Assembly: GCA_000149265.1 (NCBI GenBank)
Contig: CH001318.1
Coordinates: 472,211 to 536,210 of the forward strand
Direction: 5' to 3'
Origin: Ciona savignyi
Lineage: Eukaryota; Chordata; Ascidiacea; Phlebobranchia; Cionidae
DNA length: 64,000 nucleotides
Below the pieces are notes generated by a model. The model did not search any database. It saw nothing but the letters and a program-made list of their open reading frames with translations, and was not told the origin of the DNA. Position 1 is the first letter of the stretch. Every line of letters starts with the position of its first letter. The translations under genes were made by a program, and so were the position numbers. Positions 25,497 to 37,800 of this stretch are shown piece after piece.

Positions 25497-26031
25497 CAGT
25501 GGAACCCCGCTTGGAGACCACCTCGATAACACGACCACCTCACTATCAGGACCACTTAAGTGCGGTCCCAAATAATTTAGTATGGTAATGCATTGCATTC
25601 TGTTTCAATAACGCGACCACCCCGGTTTCCAGACCACGACCGCCATATTTTGGTCCAAAACTTCAAATTAAACTCCGCTTAGGTGACCAAACGTGCTACA
25701 CAATATGCCTTTGTAACCTAAATAATAAGGTTAAATTTTTTTTATGATCAAAACAATAAGAATAAATGAGCGCGTACACACAGACAGAGAAAATTTTGGC
25801 AAACAGAACTGACTTTTACAAGATAAATTTCAGTACTAACAGTTGTTTAAATTTATTCTGCAGTATTTTATAAAAATAATGGCGTTTGATAAAAAAATAG
25901 TAAAAAGGCAGACGTTTTGGCTGCATATGACGACAACTTGCTTCAAAGCAAAATTCACTAACACGACCACCCCGATAACGCGACCGCTTGATGACGGTCC
26001 CATGGGTGGTCAGGTAAGCGGGGTTCCACTG
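25497..26031. mobile_element. pogo/Tc1-like MITE with TA target duplication
   Basis: Inverted ends CAGTGGAACCCCGCTT and AAGCGGGGTTCCACTG are flanked by TA at 25495-25496 and 26032-26033. Internal blocks GACCACCTCGATAACACGAC and GGTTTCCAGACCACGACCG recur in the element at 59455. There is no transposase frame in 535 bp. CAGT ends plus TA duplication point to the IS630-Tc1-mariner group, pogo/Tigger branch. Confidence 0.85.
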
Positions 26032-26756
26032 TATTAGTATCTTTATGGTTATCACACGGGAAATCGTCAGATCACCTTCTTTTCATATTACAGGACAATT
26101 CGGTAATTCCTCTATTTTTGTACATAAAACACATATTATTTAGCAAATCCGGCCTCTTATTTGCTCGATAATCAGAAATAAAAATAAAAACAATTAAGTG
26201 GCAATTTTGCTTTATTGGTACATCTCTGTTGTGCACAATAAAATGCAATACAGTACATTCCATGCACATATGATTAGACTTATTCCAAATCTTGAAGCAT
26301 GCTTTTCGGGTCGTTTGCAATGTCTTCAGCTGCAGATATATAAGTAATTGTTTTAAAATTGTGGCTAAAATCTATCCAACAACCGAAAAGATATTTTGTT
26401 ATTTTATCAACGTTCACTTATTCGAGCTGGATTCCAATAGTTATATATGAGTAAGCTACAATATTTTAAATATTGTCTTGAAATTATTGTTTATATATCG
26501 CATGTTTAATCACAATAATACGTTTGCCTATAACAAAATATTTACTGTATATTAATAAATACCCCTTTAAACAAATAAACAAGGTAAGTGTGAATATTTA
26601 TTTAAAACAACAAGTTAGCTTACCAGATGAGTCTTTAACATTTAGCCTGGAAATTAATTTTAGTTTAGTTAAGTGTCACTTATACTTCATATACTTGTTG
26701 GGACACAGTTTACATTTGGGCGAAAACGTTTTTTTTTATTAAACCTGGCAGTGATA

Positions 26757-27260
26757 AATGTACAACTGTGTCAACCACGTGTTTAACCATCACTTATTGT
26801 AAAATTTTGTATGCTATATATATGCAAGCAGGGTCCCTAACCACACTATGTGTTTTATACACCGACTATGTAAAGTGTGTTTTTGAAAGCATAAAGGCAT
26901 GTTTGTGTGCAATTAAAAAAGAGAATAATCGTGTTAGATTTACGAACATTTTACCACAAATGTTTTAAATTAAAGCCCGTTATCAGTTTCTGTTTTTACA
27001 TATCTGGGTCATGTTATCTAAAAATTCTTAAAGTTTTAAAATGATGTCGGGGCGATATGACATGCCTGTCACAATCATGATTTAGGAACAAATCATATTT
27101 TTTAGAATATTTCCCTAGGTATTGTATTTTATTTTTTTAATTGGTACAGCGGCGGATACGGCACTAACATTTTCCAAATCGGATTAAAATTGGAGCAGCT
27201 GTTCCAGCGCTATGCTTAAAGAAGCAAATTTTAGATGATGAATTTATCACTCAAAATTTT
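26757..27260 (+). repeat. long directional repeat family, copy 2
   Basis: It has the shared head GTGTCAACCACGTGTTTAACC, then GCAAGCAGGGTCCCTAACCA, then GATGTCGGGGCGATATGACA with CACAATCATGATTTAGGAAC. It is in the same orientation as the other copies and shorter at the 3' end than copy 3. Confidence 0.75.
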
Positions 27261-28544
27261 GGTTTCTGCATATCTATACCATACACGAGTAAATACTCGA
27301 GTATTAAAAATCACACGGCAATGATATCAAAAGTGTACCACCCGATACCTGGTTTCACAAGTCGAATGATTAGCGCAATAACCTTCTTCCATTTTTATCG
27401 ATGTATTTATGTAAAAGTGGATTTTCAGCACTTGTGAGTATGAAGACTTAATTTCTTAATTAACTGGAATAAGAAGCAGATATTCGATGTGCGCCGGCTT
27501 TGGCAAAGCCTCAAATTATACGACCAATTTCCCAAAAAATTAGCTGTATCCTTCACACTAAGTAGGATATAATGCCAAAAAAAATTTGAGACGAGTTTCC
27601 GTAAACACGACTTTTAACGTGGAAAAAATCGCAATAGATTTATTTGGGTGAAACTTGTCTGTTCTGACTACTATGCCCGAGGATATTTTTATTTTAAAAA
27701 ACAGAATTGTTTTTTTTATATTTTTGTACCCGCGGATAAAGATTAATTCAGAGTGAGCGTGTATCTAAAAGGTAAGTCATCAAAACTATGCTTTGAATTA
27801 CAATCCTCACGGTTGCCTGTTTTATGCAGGGACGCATTTTACCAACGACAAGGTTTGATTTCTCCCTAATTGTGTTGTTTATTAGAAATTACTCAACTTT
27901 TCTTTATATTTTGAAACCCTTAGATGTATTATCACACACTTGACCGATTACCACAGTAAGTTTAGGAGCTTCGTTGTACAGCAGTCATAGAAAAGGTTAC
28001 TTGATCGACAGATGCTGTTTGGCTACACGGTTGTATTCTGAAGCAGAGCATTTAGAGCACAACGGCTGAACCAAGCGAAATATTCCATTGCTAAATAAAT
28101 TCCAAGAATCCATTTGCATACACCTTGCGAACGAATGCCTAGTTTAAATATAATAAACTGTAATCTCTTGTGTATTGCAATTTGCATTTTACTGGCAGCA
28201 GTACAATAGCGCTGCCCGTATTTTAAGAATTCTAAAGCTCAAAAACAAACGGTAGAATCGCGCCCGCATAACAACGAATAAATTTGGGGATAAATCACAA
28301 GATTACGTTAAAACCAATAAAATCGTTAAGAGTTAAACCACTTATTTACAGTATGCAATTGGACTTTTATTAATTTGATGGGTTATATAGTTAAAAATGA
28401 TTTCACGTTAATCCGGAGGTATGTTATTCTTATAAACAATTGTTGCAAAAAAGACATAACAACCAGCACTTGAATATTTTTTACTAGGCTTCGTTTCCAT
28501 TCTATGATGGTCGAACATAAGTTCGTTTATTTTTACATATGGAC

Positions 28545-28600
28545 TGGTACATATATGAATGGGTCGCGTTAACCATTCGGCTACGCAACCGTTCACCTCT
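28545..28600 (-). mobile_element. SINE-B 5' fragment
   Basis: The reverse complement shows the tRNA-like head with CCGAATGGTTAACGCGACCC. Truncated before the B-box. Confidence 0.55.
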
Positions 28601-28767
28601 ATAATCTGCTACAGTTTAAAGCTCAGCAGCGAGATGTCTGTAAGGCCAGCTAAAGGCAAAGGCCAAGTAAATAAAGTAAGAAATGGGATATTCGTGTTTT
28701 TACTCCCGAATGGTAAAATACAGAAGTGTTATGCCTGGAGTAATCGTCAGGTCAATGCTTGCCCACG

Positions 28768-28872
28768 GTCGTGTGGCCAAATGGTTAACGCCACCGATAC
28801 ATATACCTACTATACGAAAACGAAAGTATAACCATCCCACCATGGGTTTGAAACTTGCATCGGTAAAAAATT
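28768..28872 (+). mobile_element. SINE-B (tRNA-derived)
   Basis: It contains GTGTGGCCAAATGGTTAACG (A-box), GATACATATACC, then CCATGGGTTTGAAACTTG (decayed B-box) and a GGTAAAAAATTAAAA tail. Confidence 0.75.
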
Positions 28873-29695
28873 AAAACTCTTGCCCTCAACAAGTATTGTG
28901 TTACACGGTGTAGTATATACGGTTGTTAAGTTTCAACTGTTAACCCAATAATACACTTGTTTGGGAAGATGCATTACTCAAGGACACAACCGAACAACAA
29001 CCGATAATTTGTTTAATAATTTGTCATAATTTGTAATGACTAGTGATAACGGCAACAAAACATTTAAACCTCTGAAGAAAAGGAATCTGCTCACTAAAAG
29101 TAATGGACAGTAATTATTACCAAACTCTAATCTATACTAAAAGTAAGGACACTTATTCTTACCAACCCCTAATCTCAACCTCCGAAGCAAACCGAATTCT
29201 AACCTTGGCCCTAACTCTAAAGTCTGAACCTAAAGCCCCAATATTCAAATAGTGTGTAGTTTTTCTTGTTACCTGTAACGTAAACCAACTATAATCTCTC
29301 TATGGATAGTTCGATGGCCAGAGTTGGTGGGTTAATTGTTTAGTTTAGGTTAGTTTTTTGTTTCCACGATATTGTTTGATATATAAATGAAAAAATAAAT
29401 GCTTAGGCCTATAACATTTTTTTACACTGCACACAGATAAAAAAAACTAACAGCTTAGTTGTGAGTGCATGTTAAGTAACGATGTAATCTGACGATTGCC
29501 ATTATAAACCTAATGACTTTTTATAATAATTGAGACACTATAAAATGTCTGCACACCTCGGGTTCAAGTACTTTGGTTTGACCGCTGACAGGGTAGTGAT
29601 AGCTGTCTTCACTTGTTGCACGCTATTTATTTTAAGGTCGTTATTAGGTAATATTAAACACCAGTCACACCGGTCAAACCTCAAAAACGAACAAA

Positions 29696-32238
29696 ATGAA
29701 TGTATGTAGAATTATATCAAGATGTAGCGGCCTAGCCAAACAGTCGACTATAGTAAGTAAAGCTGTACGTACGCTATTTTTTAAAACTTGATGGTTTGAG
29801 TGTGATAACAATTATGTAAGTAGTTACTGACTTACTGGTAGGCTATTTCGGGTATTATAATGTTACGCCTGCACCAAATATAAGTATTACACCACTTTGA
29901 GTTTCCAAAAGCTATTGCAGTGTGTTCTATATGTTTGAGACTTTAAATTTAAGTACAATTATTTATTTACTTGGTTCAGGCAATATGTAAGTGCCTTGCC
30001 CAAAGACACAACTGTTTAGAAAATGTTCGAGTAAGTAATAATATTTTTATTTTCTTTAAACACAAGTTATCTCAATCAAAATGAAATGCTACAGGGAAGG
30101 AACAGCGGAAGCCATAGGTAGTCATTAAAGTCAGTTGTGTTTGGTTTTGATTCCACAATTCTTTAGATGTCTTCAGACCTAAATGATACCAAACATTAAA
30201 AACAACTTTTTTAAATAGGTTGCTCGAAACTTGTCACGACCGAACACCACAAATGTCATTCAACGAAGATTACTGATGACCAGTTTGGAAACCGGAGGAG
30301 TGGTTCCTGCTAAGCCATACAGAAGTATATTTCACTTTCCATTTTTAGCGAAATAGTGTCACATACTAAAAGGATGGTAACTGAATAACATACAATAGTC
30401 TCTCCAGTCTCAATTCCAACTATATCGACCTTACCTTCATTTTAGTGTGTGGTTACGTTAGTGGTTACTCTCCTTGCCTTTATTTAGTTTTGTCCACTTT
30501 GAGCTATTATCTTTCACTAGTGACTGTGACAATGAAGCCTGGCTGTAGCCTGCCCAAGAATAAGTAACGGCACATTTGCTGTGCATACAATATTTTATTC
30601 ATCTGAGAACAAAATACAATGAAAACAATTGTAGGCTACTTCATTGTAGTATAAACATTTAAAACTCTTCTATTATTTCTTTTTCAATAAGCCTTTTGTC
30701 TATTTACCATGTTCTTATTTTAAATTTGATTCCATTTATTGTTATAACACCATTTTTCTCCTGTTATTTCAATTTGTACTTTTTCGCCGTCACTACTTTA
30801 GAAACGTGTATTAACATAGGTGGTTAACACTTTTGCACCACAGGAATTGGCCTGAACCTTAAGGTGCCGGCATTTGGTCTATTCTGCCTCACTTCTATTG
30901 CGACAGCCAAGGTTTTCCAGTATGACGAAGAAATAGCAAAAGCTCTTGGTAAGTTTTATATATAAACTAGCGGTACCAGGGGTGCAAACTGCATTTCTGC
31001 TATCCAAACTTCACCCTTGGCATCCCTAGTGTAAGCTTATGTTTTGCTTAATAGTGTTTAAACCTAAATCAACATATATAAATAAATGTATATACATAAG
31101 ATATCCTTAAATTATGGTCACATTTCGCCGTCGAAATCTGTCAATACCTGGTTAGACCGATTAGCTTGGGTGGACGTAGAATTGAACACTAATCGCTAAC
31201 TAGTCGGTTGTTTCCTTGGGCTAAACACTTAACATACATTGCCTGAACCCAATCGAATAATCGGTTCTGTTGAATTAAAGGAACGAGTGAATTATACATT
31301 GCAATAGCTCCGATAGCCCGGTTATCTTACGATTGCTTATGTGTTAACGACCCTTTGGTTTTACCATGCATGGAGATGTACATGAATATTCTATCTCATC
31401 CTAGACTGCTAAATCAAAATGCATTTCCAGATTATTGTTGACTTGGGATAGTTTAAAAAAACTAGTTGGTCCGCATGTATTGCCAGACTGGTCCAGTGAT
31501 AACAACTAAAGGAATTATATCCAATATTGGTAACCCAACTGTGGATATGTGGTATTCTTAGAAATACCAGTGTTTAGTTTACTTTGGATTATTTTATCCC
31601 TTATTTATCACATTTAAGAAAAATGGCACAACTTTTTCAAGTTAAGGAAGCAGCACAAAACTGAGAAATTACAGTGGTTAAAACACGTTAGTGAATACAC
31701 TAGGTATAACGAAGAAAAACCAGACGTCAGTGACATGTCCGTAAAACTTTGCATGAAACAAAATAGGCGGGTTGGGATATTTATGTTTATCCCTGTGAGT
31801 GGGAAAACCTAGGGGGTTAACACTTGCGTAATCGTCAGATCACCTCATGCCGACTGTCGGGTTACAGGAGCTATTCCTGTGTGTTGTGTGCAATTCATAC
31901 GTTCCTTCAATTTAGTAAACTCATTAATCCGCTGGGTTCGAGCATTGTCCGTTTAGTGTCTTTCCAAGGACACAATCGACTCGCTAGCGACCAGTTTCGA
32001 ACCTATAACCCTTTGGCTAAAAAGCGATGCACTAAACCACTAGACTAATCTGTCGTATAATAGAAACGTCCATCGCGTTTTCCTAACCAGGTACAAACAG
32101 AAACGTCCAACCCTAACGATCTTGTTTGTTATTTCAACAGGTGTCGACTGGAATATGAGCCTCATTGCTTTAGCCGGCCAAATGGTGTTAGGTTATGGTC
32201 TTTTAATGGTCACTTTCTGTGCAACTTTACCTCTGTAG
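29696..32238 (+). CDS. small, probably mitochondrial, two-helix membrane protein (unidentified)
   Basis: Four exons join in phase to 121 aa: 29696-29752, 30219-30324, 30844-30948 and 32141-32238. The first two encode a basic, Ser/Arg-rich leader with no run of acidic residues (MNVCRIISRCSGLAKQSTI, then VARNLSRPNTT and IQRRLLMTS). This resembles a mitochondrial presequence with an RR..TS cleavage region. The last two encode two hydrophobic segments (VPAFGLFCLTSIATAKVF; SLIALAGQMVLGYGLLM) separated by QYDEEIAKALGVDW, ending ATLPL. Exon 3 is open only in the frame that the joins require. AATAAA at 32317, 79 bases past the stop, supports the 3' end. The donors GTAAGT (exons 1 and 3) are strong; GTATAT (exon 2) is weaker. 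I do not recognise the family. The last two exons are firmer than the first two. Confidence 0.6.
31150..31402 (+). mobile_element. SINE-A copy in intron
   Basis: The TAGTCGGTTGTTTCCTTG block, AATAGCTCCGATAGCCCGG, GTGTTAACGACC and the ATGAATATTCTATCTCATCC tail match the family seen best at 58270. The tRNA-like head is decayed. It lies in the last intron of the small membrane-protein gene. Confidence 0.65.
31772..32047 (-). mobile_element. SINE-A copy in intron
   Basis: On the minus strand it reads from the tRNA-like head (TAGTCTAGTGGTTTAGTGCA) to GGGATAAACATAAATATCCC. It ends about 90 bases before the acceptor of the final exon of the gene above, so two SINE-A copies in opposite orientation share this intron. 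Confidence 0.75.
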
Positions 32239-32539
32239 AGGAAAAACCTCCCAAAAAGTCCATCAGTTTCTAATGTTAATTTTTTTGTGAAGGAGTGCTT
32301 AGTTAAATTATGTGATAATAAAATATTTAAATAGGTTGTGATTATTATTTTGGTTGACGTAGTTAGAAAGTCGGACGCGTTTTCGGTTAAAAAAGATTAA
32401 ATGTTATTTTATGAAAGAATGGCATAATTAATTCAAGTTAATCAGGCAGGATAAAACTATATCTAAAATAATTCATGATCGTTTGGCGCCTTTTTCCGTT
32501 TTCAATATTTTGTGGAAAATAAAAATAAACTAATTTAGA

Positions 32540-33480
32540 GAGTGTTAACCACGTGATTAACCAATATTCGTAAAACACATTTTGTATGCTATATATTCAT
32601 GCAAGCAGGGTCCCTACCCAAAGTTTATATTTTATACACCGAGTATGTAGTTTGCTTCTGCAAGCATAAACGCATGGGCCCCATAGTTATCAAACCAAAC
32701 TTCTTTCCACGTGTAGTTAAACAAAATAATAGTATTTGATTTACAAATATTTCACCATAAATGTTCTAAATTAAAGACTCTTGTCAAGCGCTGTAGTGAA
32801 TGAAGCTAAATTCCCAAAGCAGTCCGATTTAATTTTAAATGGCAACAACGATTTAATTTTGAAATGGCAACAACAAAGTTTTAATCCGATTTGACGACTC
32901 CTTGTTGAAGATGTCGGGGCGATATGGCATGCTTGTCACAATCATGATATAGGAACGAATCGGATTTAATGTATTTCCCTATGTATTTTATGTTTTTTTC
33001 ATTGCTGAAGTGGCGACTACCGCACTAACATTAACCAAATCTGATCAAAAGGGGAGCAGCTGTTCTAACGCTATTTTTGAAAAAAAACTCATAGTTTAGA
33101 AAAACACCGTTTTGGAAATCCCTAGGTTTAGTCTCGGGGGAATCCCCTAGAATTTACTAAGACTAACGGCCCAACATTCCACCCAATCTAAATAAAAATG
33201 GAGTAGCCGTTCAATCACTATGCCCAAAGAATCTAAGTTTTTAAAAATAATACAGTTTTGGTTTTTAACCTCCCAGCAGGTTTCCGCTGCATAGATCACA
33301 AAATTTTGATTTTTGGATATGCAGAGCATGTTGTCTAACAAATGACAAGGTGTTATTGCGATTTTATTATTTTTTGTAGTTGTCGGGCGACATTCCAACT
33401 CTGTCGAATGTTTGACTAAAAAAAACAACAAAAAAACAATATTTGTCCATTTTTACAAATGGGACCCATAACAATATGTT
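32540..33480 (+). repeat. long directional repeat family, copy 3 (longest)
   Basis: It carries the full head (GAGAGTGTTAACCACGTG), the CAAGCAGGGTCCCTACCC block, the GATGTCGGGGCGATATGGCA block with CACAATCATGATATAGGAAC, a second TGTCGGGCGACATTCC block, and two ACAAATGGGACCCATAA-type tail motifs. The duplicated GTCGGGGCGAYAT block inside each copy suggests an internal direct duplication in the ancestor. Confidence 0.75.
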
Positions 33481-34213
33481 CTATTTTTCATATGGGACCC
33501 ATAATCAGTATTATAACTAAAAGGCAAATAGGAAAAAAAGTACGAATGACATCGATTCAATAATTAACCAAAAGTTGCCAGCTCTCGCGTTGATAATTTC
33601 CGGAATATATGCTATCAGAAGTTTATAGATGAATACAGTGTGATTTTGTGGGTAGTACGAAGTAAATTTTTCATGGTAGCAAAGAATAGGTAATTTGAGT
33701 TGTAGGGATTCAGTTGTAAGGATTGGCCTTTAGGTTTTCAGCTGTAAGTAGGCTAAATCAGTAGTTGTATAAGTGTGGCGTTTAGAAATAGTTTTGTTTG
33801 TTTAGGGATCTTTGAGTACCTATATATATATGTCTTGCACTAAATCTGTCCTGGAATCTTTTAGCTATTAAGACTCTGTCTCAGGAAGGTTACTTTATTG
33901 CAGCTTGTAAACCGACATAGTAAAATACTCGCGGTTAAACTGATTGGGTATACATGCCTGGAGCTGCACTTAAAAAAATTAAAAGAATTTACACACAAAA
34001 CGAAAACAAGGCAACTCGCCACCTATGTCATAATGTGAAAAGTATTAGATAGGAAGTATTGGTGCGGAGATTATAGCCGATTGACAGGCCATAAGAAATC
34101 GGTGCAAAAGTTTCTGATACAGGCGCAGCTGTAGGCCTACATGACTTAAGGGCCCACTCCAACAATTTTAGCAAAACTTAATATAATGCGCTAAAATTAT
34201 TACACAGGCCGCG

Positions 34214-34430
34214 GGGCAACACTAAAAGGAGGGAAAGAAGAAAGGAAGGAAACTGCTCACTAAAATTACGGAAACTAATTTAAAGCCTGCCTTTAACACT
34301 AATCTTAAACTCAGTACTAACCTTAACTCGTACCCTATGTTTAAAACCTTTTCTAATGCGCTAATATTTATTTTGGTGTGCGGTTTCCCTTCGTCCCGCC
34401 TTCCCGCTTTTCCTCCTTTTATTCGCCCCC
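34214..34430. mobile_element. GGGA-type MITE with 8-bp target duplication
   Basis: It starts GGGCAACACTAAAAGGAGGG and ends CTTTTCCTCCTTTTATTCGC plus CCCC. These are imperfect inverted ends of about 30 bp. AGGCCGCG flanks it on both sides (34206-34213 and 34431-34438). The best-preserved member of the family, it fixes the family's ends. Copies at 12197, 17631, 38108, 45281 and 60900 are partial or decayed. Confidence 0.85.
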
Positions 34431-34872
34431 AGGCCGCGATTTAATACACATGTTTGGTTGTAAGAAGTGTATAGTTATAAAGTGGTTCATATTAAAGTGT
34501 TTACTTAAAACAATCAATTATAAGGTGTGCAGTTGTATTGGAGTCAAGTTAACTGCCAATTAGCTATCTTATTCGTATGTACAAATTTATATCTATCTCA
34601 ACGGAATTCCTAAGAAACAGCAAAGCAAAGCAGGCGTTAATGCAACGCGCAAAAGTATTGTGCTCATCGAAGCGTTAAAAATTGCTTATTACCGTGAAGC
34701 GGGTGAAGTTTGCAAAAAGTGCAGCTTTAGGTTTGTTTGTTTGAAAGCAGCAATAACCAGCAAATATACGTTGGCAAGAAACGTCTGAACGACAGTACAA
34801 AGGTTTGGGAAATAGACTAGGCCTACGTGACGTTGTGCTATCTCAACATCTGTTTGAGGATAAGCTGTAAAC

Positions 34873-37800
34873 ATGCAGCATGGAAACACCAAACCTGTTC
34901 AGGACTGCATAGAAACGAAGCAATGTCGAGAAATTTGGTACATATGTACAGGTAGCTTGGTATTTTCTGCATTATAGGGGGGTTAAAGAAGGGTTGAAAT
35001 AGAAGTTTAAGTTGGATGGTACATTAAGCATAATATTTAATGTCGAGTACACACACTGTTAATGTCTGAGTTTTGCTAATTTCAATTATTAACTAGAGAG
35101 TGTCAACCACGAGTTTAACCATCACTATTCTTAAAACACAACTTGTATGCTATGTATTTATGCAAGCAGGGTCCCACATTTGGTGTATTTTATATACCGA
35201 GCATGTAGTTTTTTATGCAAGCAGAAACGCATGGGTCTCTGATCTAACAATCAGACCTTGTTATCCTGTTCATTACACAATATATGTCATTGTCAAATAT
35301 ATGTCCACGTTAGGCCCATGTTGTCCGACGTGTATATCTCCCAGTTCAAACGGTGTTAAACTAGCGCCGTGCGCGTATAGGCCTACTATCCAAAGTATGA
35401 CACTATGTGATAAATGGAGTGACGACATTTACTCTTTTAATCCAAGCGATTAGCTTGCTGGGTTAGTGCATCGCCTTTCAGCCGAAGGGTCAGACTCAAA
35501 ACTGATCGCTAGCTAGTCGTCTGTGTCCCCGGAATAGGCAGTTATTTGTCATTACCTAAAACCAGTTTGGGTAAATGAGTTTTACGAAATAAAAAAAGAT
35601 GTAATAATCATACACAACACACTGCCATAACTCCGATAGCCCGACGGTGGGCGCGAGGTGATCTGACGATTATAATGACCTTGCGTTTTACCATTCATCG
35701 GGATGAACATGAAAATCCTCTCCTATCCTAATAAACAACGTGCCTCAAAGCTGTCTCCATGGCGTTTCCTGCTATATAAAGGAATATGGGCCTGTATAAT
35801 AATAAGGAACGATCAAAACAACCACATAATCTGTTTTTAATCAGGCATGTGCTCTCAGTGGGACGGAATGGGAAAATCGTTACTTGGGATTCCTTTATTT
35901 TCCCAAGCGATTGACAAGTGCGCCGCGTCCTTGCTGAAATACGACTTCAACTTGAAGGACATACTTGTGAACTCGGACCCCACGACTTTTGACAGCATCA
36001 CTAATTCGATGGTTGGGATAACGGCAGTTCAGGTAAGAGTTTATCAAAAATAATACGTGCCCATAATTCTGTAGCACTCGTTTATTCTTGCACCGCATTA
36101 ATTCTGTGTGTGACATTGAAGGTTGGTTTAATTGACGTATTGACATCTCTGGGCATCAAACCGACTGGAATATTCGGGCACTCGATGGGGGAAATAGCAT
36201 GCAGCTACGCAGATGGGTGCCTGACACTGGAGCAAGTGATGGAAATCGCTTTTTTGCAAGGAAATTGCGTCTCGAAGGAGAAACTTCCGAAAGGAGCCAT
36301 GGCTATAGTTGGTAAGCTGATTGAAAAGAGATTGTGCAAGGAAGGCGTTATCACACGTAAAAGATTACATCGACCTCACCTTATCAGATGACTGGAGCTA
36401 TTTTACTGTGTTGTGTGGGATTGAGGCGTTCCTTTAGTTTTAATTCAACCCAATAATCTTGTGGGCTCAGGCGATGTCTGGCAAACGTCTACCCATGAAC
36501 TCAGCCAACTGAGCCAGCGCCTGATTTTGATCCTTCCACCTTTCCGCTGAAAGCTGATACTCTATAATTTCACCTACAATACACGGCCGGACATCTGTCT
36601 TAATTAGATGTTTTAATGGTAAGTAATATAAATATGTCGAATTGGCCGACCTTCAATGACACAAATAGAATTAATGCAGCATAATATAGTAGTTAGTTCC
36701 AACAATAGATGTGTCTGAAAGACAGGACTCCTTATACTCTATTACGACAGAAGTAATCTAGTCCAAGAATTACCAGTTCCAATATTAAGATATGGATTAG
36801 TGTTTGAAAATATGTTGTGCCCAATGATTAATTAGCCCATACTGTCCACATGTGCTTGTGATTCATTTGTGTCGTACTCTGTATATTAGGTTTACCTTGG
36901 CAAGATTGCTTGGAACTTTGTCGAGGAAAAGAAGTGCAACCGGCTTGTCATAACTCCCAGAGATCTGTTACAATCTCTGGTCCAGAAAACGAGGTTATCG
37001 AATTGGTGGACAAACTAAAAACGGATGAGATCTTTGCCAGAGTCCTGGAGACAAATGGGATTGCGTTTCATTCCAAGGATATGATGTTGGTTTATCCAAG
37101 ATATTTGGATAAATTAAGAAAAGTATATGCTGTGGTCAATTACATAATCATTGGGCAATGTCGTTATATTTCTATCAGTCTGGGTCTTTGGTTTGGTGTC
37201 TTGGCTTTCAGTAAAAGGTTTACATGTTTAGAACAGGTCGCTTGTACGGTCGTGTGGCCAAACGGTTAACGCGACCGATACATATACCGACTCTTAAAAA
37301 ACGGACCCAGTGACGAGCCCATCATGGATTCGAAACTTGGGTTGGCAAAAAAAAAAAGAACAGGTCGCTTGCTAGTCGGTTGTTTCCTTAGTCGAGGCAC
37401 TTAATACACATCGCCTGATCCTAGTGGAATGACGGGTTCAACCTAGTTGAAGGAACGACTTAATACGCAACACACTATATTAGCTCTGGTAACCCGATGG
37501 TAGGCGCTAGTTGGTCTGTCGATTTCCCGTGTGTTAACGCGCAATTAATTTTTCCAATTCATGGGGGTTAACTTGAATATCCCATCATATTTCCTAGGTT
37601 ATCCCAAAACCGAATCAACGATCCGAAAGATGGATTTCAACATCAGCAAATAATATCGCTGAAGGGGACCCAAACTACCAAAACGAAGTCCAGCTTTGTT
37701 CAGCAGAATATCACGCTAATAATCTTCGAAACATCGTGCGTTTTCACGATGCGCTGAAAATGATACCAGATGGGTCGATCGTCATTGAAATCGCCCCACA

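Larger units (their letters stand above)
23232..29695. other. ARID5 3' flank and repeat-filled intergenic DNA
   Basis: After the ARID5 stop there is a presumed 3' UTR with ATTAAA at 23547. The rest holds two copies of the long directional repeat (23822-24545 and 26757-27260), a pogo-like MITE (25497-26031), SINE fragments (25430-25490, 28545-28600, 28768-28872) and a GGGA-type MITE-like stretch near 29070-29290. I see no coding exon. Confidence 0.6.
32239..34872. other. intergenic region between membrane-protein and MAT-like genes
   Basis: It holds the poly(A) signal at 32317, a long directional repeat copy (32540-33480) and an intact GGGA-type MITE (34214-34430). The non-repeat remainder has no frame or motif of a ketosynthase domain. 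That matters for the claim that the next gene is free-standing. Confidence 0.6.

Noticed and set aside
28559-28874. Possible tRNA gene from A-box and B-box matches
   Set aside because: Repeated several times in the window with an A-rich tail and no complete cloverleaf; called SINE-B.
32190-32220. Similarity of the last exon of the small membrane-protein gene (CTTTTAATGGTCA) to a MITE end at 12300
   Set aside because: Too short a match to claim that the C-terminus was donated by the MITE.
35845-35849. ATG at 35847 as the start of the MAT-like protein
   Set aside because: The exon 34873-34951 encodes the preceding FAS-like linker EIWYICT and joins in phase to complete GGC, giving the expected CTG-MCSQWDGMG.
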